Shown piece after piece: positions 59,418 to 64,000 of a stretch of DNA of 64,000 nucleotides. Within the stretch, counting starts at the first letter, position 1, and every line of letters starts with the position of its first letter. The notes under the pieces were generated by a model. That model was given only the letters and a program-made list of their open reading frames with translations. It had not been told where the DNA came from and made no database searches. The stretch spans positions 1-64,000 of the forward strand of contig NZ_JAVHUY010000014.1 of the NCBI RefSeq assembly GCF_031085175.1, written 5' to 3'. Source of the stretch: Phytohabitans maris (GTDB lineage Bacteria > Actinomycetota > Actinomycetes > Mycobacteriales > Micromonosporaceae). A program made the translations under genes and the position numbers.

Positions 59418-59431
59418 CCGGAACACTTCCG
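59418..59431. promoter_or_regulatory. LacI-type operator at xylanase promoter
   Basis: CCGGAACACTTCCG; in the xylanase direction CGGAAGTGTTCCGG (CGGAA-N3-TTCCGG). A further TTGTTCGGAAC follows at 59437-59446. Confidence 0.65.
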
Positions 59432-59530
59432 TAACTTGTTCGGAACGCTATGCGCGTCTATGCGGGGCGTCAAGCCCTGGAAGTGCGGCAAGATAGGCGA
59501 CGGAAGCCCGCCGGAGGGTCGAGTTCGGCT

Positions 59531-59544
59531 CGGAAGTGTTTCGG
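59531..59544. promoter_or_regulatory. LacI-type operator at lacI gene 2 promoter
   Basis: CGGAAGTGTTTCGG, one base different from the site at the divergent xylanase gene; 36 nt before the regulator start. Confidence 0.65.
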
Positions 59545-59580
59545 TCGTAGGCTGGCCTCCTTGAGACGAAGGAGCGAAAC

Positions 59581-60594
59581 GTGACGGTCGACGAGGGGCG
59601 CAGGATCACCATCACGGCGATCGCGCGCGAGGCCGGCGTGTCGGTGCCGACCGTCTCGCGCGTGCTCAACGGGCGCTCGGACGTGGCGCCGCAGACCCGC
59701 GAGCGGGTCGAGGAGCTGCTGCGCCGGCACGGGTACCGGCGCCGCGCGGCCCGGCCGCGGGTCAGCGCCAGCCTGATCGACCTGGTCTTCAACGACCTGG
59801 ACAGCCCGTGGGCCGTGGAGATCATCCGCGGCGTGGAGGACGTGGCGCACGCGGCCGGCGTGGGCACGGTGGTCTCCGCCATCCACCGCCGCACCGCCTC
59901 CACCCGGCAGTGGCTGCAAAACCTGCGCACCCGCGCGACGGACGGCGTCGTACTGGTCGCCAGCGACCTCGCCCCGCCGGTGCACGCCGAGCTGCGCCGG
60001 CTGAACGTGCCGATGGTGCTGGTCGACCCGGCCGGCGTGCCGACGCTCGACATCCCGACGATCGGCGCCACCAACTGGACCGGCGGGCTGCGCGCCACCG
60101 AGCACCTGCTCTCGCTCGGCCACGAGCGGATCGGCTTCATCGCCGGCAACCCGCAGATGCTGTGCAGCCGGGCCCGGCTCGACGGGTACCGGGCCGCGCT
60201 GGAGGCGGCCGGCCTGCCGATGCACGAGGAGCTGATCCAGCCCGGCGACTTCTACCACGAGTCCGGCCTGGAGGGGGGCAAGGCGCTGCTCTCGCTCGAC
60301 CACCCGCCGACCGCGATCTTCGCCTCCAGCGACCAGATGGCGTTCGGCGTCTTCGAGGCGGTGCGGCAGCGCGGGCTGCGGGTGCCCGACGACGTGAGCG
60401 TGGTCGGCTTCGACGACCTGCCCGAGGCGCGCTGGTCCTCGCCGCCGCTGACCACGATCCGCCAGCCGCTCGCCGAGATGGGGCTGCTCGCCGCGCGCAC
60501 CGTGCTGCGGCTGGCCCAGGGCGAGGCGGTGGAGACCCCGCGGGTCGAGCTGGCGACCGATCTCGTGGTCCGCGACAGCACCAAGGCCCGATAG
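59581..60594 (+). CDS. LacI-family transcriptional regulator (xylanase locus)
   Basis: A 337-aa LacI/GalR regulator. HTH at residues 9-30 (ITAIAREAGVSVPTVSRVLN), hinge YRRRAARPRVSA, then effector domain (LIDLVFNDLDSPWAVEIIRG; GATNWTGGLRATEHLLSLGH; IFASSDQMAFGVFEAVRQRG; DDVSVVGFDDLPEARWSSPP). GTG at 59581 with GAAGGAG upstream. Divergent from the GH10 xylanase with near-identical boxes before both, so it probably represses the xylanase and itself, with xylo-oligosaccharide as expected inducer (inference). Confidence 0.93.
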   Translation: MTVDEGRRITITAIAREAGVSVPTVSRVLNGRSDVAPQTRERVEELLRRHGYRRRAARPRVSASLIDLVFNDLDSPWAVEIIRGVEDVAHAAGVGTVVSAIHRRTASTRQWLQNLRTRATDGVVLVASDLAPPVHAELRRLNVPMVLVDPAGVPTLDIPTIGATNWTGGLRATEHLLSLGHERIGFIAGNPQMLCSRARLDGYRAALEAAGLPMHEELIQPGDFYHESGLEGGKALLSLDHPPTAIFASSDQMAFGVFEAVRQRGLRVPDDVSVVGFDDLPEARWSSPPLTTIRQPLAEMGLLAARTVLRLAQGEAVETPRVELATDLVVRDSTKAR

Positions 60595-60677
60595 TTTCCG
60601 GGCCGGCTGGCGCCGCTGGTCCGCGCGCCCTGTCTCGGTAGACCCGGATCGATTTCCGGGAGATTACCGGTACATCA

Positions 60678-60720
60678 TTGACGTGCGGTGGCGGGCCATC
60701 GATACTTGGGAACGCTTCCA
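60678..60720 (+). promoter_or_regulatory. Promoter with CebR-type operator, gene body missing
   Basis: TTGACG (60678-60683), 17-nt spacer, GATACT (60701-60706), then TGGGAACGCTTCCA (60707-60720). The last is close to the CebR box of cellulose/cellobiose genes (TGGGAGCGCTCCCA; two changes). A GGGAGG ribosome site follows at 60737-60742. Only a 46-codon frame follows instead of a glycosidase gene. Confidence 0.6.
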
Positions 60721-60752
60721 TTGATGTTGGTCGGCAGGGAGGGTTGCTCGCC

Positions 60753-60893
60753 ATGGGCCGAACGCGCGCCACGCCCGCCGTCGCCGGCGCGGCGGCGGGG
60801 ACCGGCACCTCGACCATCGGAAACGCGACGGCCACCCGGCCGGGCGGCGCGGCGACCGCGCGCGACGCCGGCTCCGGGTTCCGCGCCTCCTGA
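60753..60893 (+). pseudogene. 46-codon frame, possible remnant of a secreted glycosidase
   Basis: ATG at 60753, 10 nt after GGGAGG, ends TGA at 60893. The product begins MGRTRATPAVAGAAAGTGTS and is Ala/Gly/Thr/Arg-rich. It resembles a signal peptide that has lost its leucines, and no mature domain follows. With the intact promoter and CebR-type box it may be what remains of a secreted cellulase or similar. Alternatively it is a small unrecognised peptide gene. Confidence 0.35.
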
Positions 60894-61090
60894 CCGGGCA
60901 CAGCGCGGCGGACTGCCCAGCTGCCGCGCTGTGCCCCCTTTCCCGCTCCCGCTCGCCTCCTGACCCCCAGGTCGGCCGCGCCCATATCGGATTTGCCGGT
61001 CTGAACCGGGCGCCGGCCACACGTTAGAAGTGCGTGTGGCCGGGTACTTCGGGGGCCCGGCACGAGGGTGACACGACAAAGGGGGCACCG

Positions 61091-61345
61091 ATGCGACTCG
61101 ACGACGACGACATCACCAGCAGCGGCGGCCGGGGCGAAGGCCCCGCGGACGGTGGCGCGAACCCGATGGGTCGCGACGGCGGCGCCGACGGTACCGCCGG
61201 CGGCGAGGGTCCCGCGGACGGCGGTGCCAACCCGATGGGGCGCGACGGCGGCGCGGACGGCAGCGCCGGCGAGGGCCCGGCGGACGGCGGCGCGAACCCG
61301 GCCGGCCGGGACGGCGGCGCCGACGGCAGCGCGACCGAGCTCTGA
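61091..61345 (+). CDS. Triple-repeat Gly/Asp-rich peptide, candidate RiPP precursor or hydroxylase substrate
   Basis: An 84-aa peptide. A short acidic head MRLDDDDITSSGGR (1-14) is followed by three repeats (residues 15-37, 38-59, 60-81) each reading GEGPADGGANPxGRDGGADG plus 2-3 residues (x = Met, Met, Ala), and a tail TEL. Only repeat linkers and one core position vary. No hydrophobic segment, no Cys. ATG at 61091; AAAGGGGG lies 5 nt upstream. The stop overlaps the start of the JmjC/cupin_4 gene (TGATG), so the two are translationally coupled. Small repeated substrate plus tailoring enzyme is the design of RiPP precursors and multi-site modified peptides. The Arg in NPMGRDGG, or the Asn/Asp, are candidate hydroxylation sites. 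Function is inferred. Confidence 0.75.
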   Translation: MRLDDDDITSSGGRGEGPADGGANPMGRDGGADGTAGGEGPADGGANPMGRDGGADGSAGEGPADGGANPAGRDGGADGSATEL

Positions 61346-62604
61346 TGGACACCCCGGCGACGGCCGGCGCGCCGGGCGGGACGTCCCGCCCGGCGCTCGC
61401 GCGCTGCGTTGCGGTCGAGCCCGCGAAGTTCGCCGGCGCGTACTGGGGCCGGGCGCCGCTGCTGTCCCGCGCCGCCGAGCTCGCCGGCCCGTGCGGCTTC
61501 CACGAGCTGCTGAGCCCCGCGGACGCGGACGAGCTGCTGAGCCGGCGCGGCCTGCGTACCCCGTTCCTGCGGGTGGCCAAGGAGGGCCAGGTGCTGCCGG
61601 CGGCCCGCTTCACCGGCGGGGGCGGCGCCGGCGCGGAGGTCGCTGACCAGGTGCTCGACGAGCGGGTGCTGGCCCTCTACGCGGACGGCGCCACCCTGGT
61701 CCTGCAGGGACTGCACCGGCTCTGGCCGCCGCTGGTCGAGTTCGCCCGCGAGCTCGGCGGCCAGCTGGGGCAGCCGCTACAGGTGAACGCCTACCTGACG
61801 CCGCCGGCCAGCCAGGGCTTCGCCACCCACTACGACACGCACGACGTCTTCGTGCTCCAGGTGGACGGCCGCAAGCGCTGGCGGGTGCACGAACCGGTCC
61901 TGCCGGACCCGCTGGAACGCCAGCCCTGGGGCGGCCACGCCGACGAGGTATCCGCGGTCGCGGACGGCCCGCCGGCGCTCGACGAGGTCCTCGCACCCGG
62001 CGACGCGCTCTACCTCCCGCGCGGCTGGCTGCACCGCGCCCAGGCCCAGGACGAGGCGTCGCTGCACCTCACGGTGGGCGTCAAGGCGCTGACCCGGTAC
62101 GCGCTGGTGGAGGCGCTGCTGGAGCTCGCCGCCGAGGACCCGCGGCTGCGGGCCACCCTGCCGTACGGCCTGGACCTGGCCGACGCCGAGCAGGTCGAGC
62201 CCGAGCTGACCGAGACGGTCGAGGCCCTCCGCGACTGGCTGACCACCGCCGGCCCCGCCCCGGTCGCCGACAAGCTCCGCGCCCGGGTGTGGCCGGCCGC
62301 CCGCCCGGCCCCGATCCGCCCGCTCGCCCAGGCCCGGGCGATCGCCACCCTGACCCCGGACGACCGCGTCACGGTCCGCGCGGGGCTGCGCTGGCACCTG
62401 GCCCCGGACGGCGACGAACGCGTGGCGCTGCGGGTCTTCGACCGCACGCTGACGCTGCCGGCCGGGTGTGCGCTGGCGCTGCGCGCCCTCCTGTACGGCG
62501 GCGTGACCCGGGTCGGCGACCTGCCCGGCCTGGACAGCGACGAGGACCGGCTGGTCCTGACCCGCCGCCTCCTCCGCGAAGCCATCCTGACCCCGGTCGC
62601 GTAG
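61345..62604 (+). CDS. JmjC/cupin_4-family 2-oxoglutarate oxygenase (RoxA/NO66-like)
   Basis: A 419-aa Fe(II)/2-oxoglutarate oxygenase of the cupin_4 (PF08007) ribosomal-oxygenase type. The N-terminal linker has the family entry FAGAYWGRAPLLSRAAEL. The JmjC beta-helix (100-245) holds the iron triad H162-x-D164 in FATHYDTHDVFVLQVDG and H230 in LPRGWLHRAQAQDEAS. The lysine of DGRKRWRVHEP is the likely oxoglutarate-binding residue. The C-terminal part (250-419) has dimerisation and winged-helix features (PVADKLRARVW; RDLPGL-type ending). Known members hydroxylate Arg (YcfD on L16) or His (MINA53, NO66). ATG at 61345 overlaps the stop of the repeat peptide gene, its likely substrate. Ends at the start of a family B palindrome. 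Confidence 0.85.
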   Translation: MDTPATAGAPGGTSRPALARCVAVEPAKFAGAYWGRAPLLSRAAELAGPCGFHELLSPADADELLSRRGLRTPFLRVAKEGQVLPAARFTGGGGAGAEVADQVLDERVLALYADGATLVLQGLHRLWPPLVEFARELGGQLGQPLQVNAYLTPPASQGFATHYDTHDVFVLQVDGRKRWRVHEPVLPDPLERQPWGGHADEVSAVADGPPALDEVLAPGDALYLPRGWLHRAQAQDEASLHLTVGVKALTRYALVEALLELAAEDPRLRATLPYGLDLADAEQVEPELTETVEALRDWLTTAGPAPVADKLRARVWPAARPAPIRPLAQARAIATLTPDDRVTVRAGLRWHLAPDGDERVALRVFDRTLTLPAGCALALRALLYGGVTRVGDLPGLDSDEDRLVLTRRLLREAILTPVA

Positions 62605-62605
62605 T

Positions 62606-62653
62606 GATCGTGGTATTCCAGTGCCCCTCCGAGGGCACCTGAGTACCACGATC
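62606..62653. repeat. 48-nt palindromic repeat family B, copy 2
   Basis: GATCGTGGTA ... TACCACGATC outer arms with inner GTGCCC-CTCCGA-GGGCAC, exactly 48 nt like the copy at 56408. It begins 1 nt after the JmjC gene stop and lies in a convergent gap, so it may terminate both genes. Confidence 0.9.
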
Positions 62654-62700
62654 TCGGCGAACGACCTGGATCTGGACCGCGGACCGCGGGCGGAGTGGCG

Positions 62701-63351
62701 CTAGGTGAGCAGGTAGAGGGCGACCGTCGTGGCGAGGCCGGTGGTCAGTACGACGGTGATCGTGGTGGCGTCCAGCGACACGTGGCGGCGGTCGGCGACC
62801 ACGCGGGCCGGCCACAGGCCGACGAACGGGGCCACCAGCGTCACGACCAGCGCCAGCACCGGCAGCCCCACGGCGAGGTCGCCGCCGTACGAGCGGCCGG
62901 CCCACAGCGCGGCCTCGCGGAGGGCGAACGCCACGGCGGCGCCGAGCGCGCTCAGCACGACCAGGGTCGGGAACGCGGCCTGCGGCATGCGGCCCGGCCG
63001 CCAGGTCTTGTCGAGCAGCTCGGACGCCATCGCGATCAGCTGGTCCGGGTCGTACTCCTCGTCGGTGTGCGGGTGGCCCGGCGGCGGTGCGGCGGCGTAC
63101 CGGGCGGCGGGCGGGCCGAGGCGGCGTACCGTCGTGCGCCAGACCTCCTCGGCCTCGGCGTCGATCCGGGTGACCAGCTCGGTGGCCGTGTCCAGGGCCC
63201 GCTGCGCGGCCTCGACGGCGCCGGCGGCCTCGTCGACCGCGCGGGCGGCGGCGGCGACCTGGCGCTCGTACCACTCGTCGGCCTCGGTGCGCTGCGCGTC
63301 GACCTCGGTGTATGTGCGGGCCAGCTTGTCGATGGCGGTGTGGTAGGTCAT
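62701..63351 (-). CDS. Coiled-coil membrane protein, partner of FtsK/EccC-like ATPase
   Basis: A 216-aa protein. Residues 5-75 are a charged helical coiled coil (TYTEVDAQRTEADEWYERQV; RAVDEAAGAVEAAQRALDTA). A Pro-rich stretch follows (PPPGHPHTDEEYDPDQL), then three membrane spans (PTLVVLSALGAAVAFALREA; LAVGLPVLALVVTLVAPFVG; TITVVLTTGLATTVALYLLT). ATG at 63351 overlaps the stop of the ATPase gene (ATGA). I do not recognise a named family. The tight coupling suggests it anchors the ATPase at the membrane. Confidence 0.7.
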   Translation of the reverse strand: MTYHTAIDKLARTYTEVDAQRTEADEWYERQVAAAARAVDEAAGAVEAAQRALDTATELVTRIDAEAEEVWRTTVRRLGPPAARYAAAPPPGHPHTDEEYDPDQLIAMASELLDKTWRPGRMPQAAFPTLVVLSALGAAVAFALREAALWAGRSYGGDLAVGLPVLALVVTLVAPFVGLWPARVVADRRHVSLDATTITVVLTTGLATTVALYLLT

Positions 63352-64000
63352 CCGCCCAGTCCGTACGGGATGACGACCTCCGGGGTGCGGTGGCGGGCGC
63401 GGTCGAAGTAGAGGGCGCGCCACGGCCTCGGGTACCAGGCGGGGCCGCCCTGCTGGGGGAAGAAGCCGGTCAGGTCGGCGCCCTGCACGTCCAGCGCGAC
63501 CCAGGCGCCGATCGCGTCGGTGCGGGAGCCGGTGCCGCCCAGGTCGTCGCGGAGCCGGTTGACGCTGCGCCACCAGCCCAGGACGTGGGTGCGGCGTTCC
63601 GGGCCGGTGTTGAGGACGCGGCGCAGGTGCTCGTGCCCGGTGCGGCCGCCCTCGCGGACGGCCAGCCGGGCCGCGGCGGCGTCGGCGGCGAAGACGACCA
63701 GGTAGTGCGGACGGGCGGTGCCCGACTCCAGCGACGGGTCGATCGAGGGGAGCAGGGCGGCCAGCCCTTCGGCGTCGTACCAGCCGGTGTCGGCGGGCAG
63801 GTCGGCCCGGAGCGCGGCGGCGGTGGCGGCGGCGTCCGGATCCAGGCAGGCGACCGAGAAGCGGGCGTCGCCGTCGGCGTGCTGGCGGGCCAGGGAGCGG
63901 GCGGCGGCGGCGAGGACCGCGCACGCCTCGTCGACGCGGGTGCCGAGCACGGCCAGGTTGCGGCCGGGCGAGCGGGTGAGCGGCAGCCGGGCGGAGCGGG
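63348..64000 (-). CDS. FtsK/SpoIIIE (EccC)-like ATPase, C-terminal part
   Basis: The last 217 or so residues of a larger protein that continues beyond the window edge. The visible part is a final ATPase-like module: PLTRSPGRNLAVLGTRVDEA aligns with the Walker-A region of the last, degenerate ATPase domain in FtsK/EccC-type chains (no GKS/T in this one), then LARQHADGDARFSVACLDPD, HYLVVFAADAAAARLAVREG and TEVxIP-like ending RHRTPEVVIPYGLGG. It acts presumably as a hexameric DNA- or protein-translocating motor. First gene of an operon with the coiled-coil membrane protein. Full domain content cannot be seen. Confidence 0.65.
   Translation of the reverse strand, partial: RSARLPLTRSPGRNLAVLGTRVDEACAVLAAAARSLARQHADGDARFSVACLDPDAAATAAALRADLPADTGWYDAEGLAALLPSIDPSLESGTARPHYLVVFAADAAAARLAVREGGRTGHEHLRRVLNTGPERRTHVLGWWRSVNRLRDDLGGTGSRTDAIGAWVALDVQGADLTGFFPQQGGPAWYPRPWRALYFDRARHRTPEVVIPYGLGG

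Noticed and set aside
61091-61345. Repeat peptide as chance frame in repetitive DNA
   Set aside because: Repeats keep the same frame and protein sequence despite many synonymous changes between units (for example GGT/GGC, GCG/GCC), and a ribosome site and stop-start overlap are present, which indicates selection on the protein.

Overview
The window is high-GC actinobacterial chromosome. Third codon positions are almost always G or C, GTG starts are frequent, overlaps of the GTGA/ATGA type are common, and Tat signals, LacI-controlled glycoside hydrolases and sugar ABC operons without their own ATPase are present. A member of the Micromonosporaceae is the best guess, but no rRNA or marker gene is present to prove it. 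I saw no tRNA, rRNA, CRISPR array, integrase or transposase.

Layout. 1-8.2 kb: the end of a frameshifted GH43 gene, a Tat-exported phosphoesterase, and a LacI regulator divergent from two GH127 (beta-L-arabinofuranosidase-type) genes. 8.3-12.4 kb: an Lrp/AsnC regulator divergent from E1-alpha, E1-beta and E2 of a 2-oxo-acid dehydrogenase. 12.6-26.2 kb: a catabolic gene set made of a threonine-synthase-like PLP enzyme, an M24 hydrolase, two luciferase-like (LLM) oxygenases, RidA, an isochorismatase-type hydrolase, an amidohydrolase and a peptide-type ABC transporter. Four promoters in this set share one operator motif, probably for the IclR protein encoded in its middle. 26.3-42.7 kb: mixed genes, namely a dead S33 peptidase, a BlaI/M56 pair, a PepSY membrane protein, two esterases with an AraC regulator, a HelD/HelR-like RNAP helicase, a MarR/azoreductase pair, NhaA, a ferric-reductase-like flavocytochrome and a two-component system. 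42.8-60.6 kb: a second polysaccharide zone with GH95, GH3, a sugar ABC transporter, GH43, a GH10 xylanase and a second LacI regulator, plus ArsR-SRPBCC, NmrA/AraC, DUF2231 and an internally deleted DUF72 gene. 60.6-62.6 kb: an orphan CebR-type promoter, then a short triple-repeat peptide gene translationally coupled to a JmjC/cupin_4 oxygenase. 62.7-64 kb: a coiled-coil membrane protein and the end of an FtsK/EccC-like ATPase, read leftward.

The glycosidases fit arabinoxylan, arabinan and fucosylated or galactosylated side-chain use: secreted GH10, GH95 and GH127-LamG enzymes, uptake by the binding protein and two permeases, then intracellular GH3, GH43 and GH127. Operator-like sites of the form CGRAA-N3/4-TTYCGG lie before these units.

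The most unusual items are: the repeat peptide plus JmjC hydroxylase (a RiPP-like or protein-hydroxylation module); the IclR-box regulon over a gene set holding the same protein classes as RutA, RutB and RutC; and two families of intergenic palindromes (54 nt and 48 nt), two copies of which provide the stop codons of adjacent genes.
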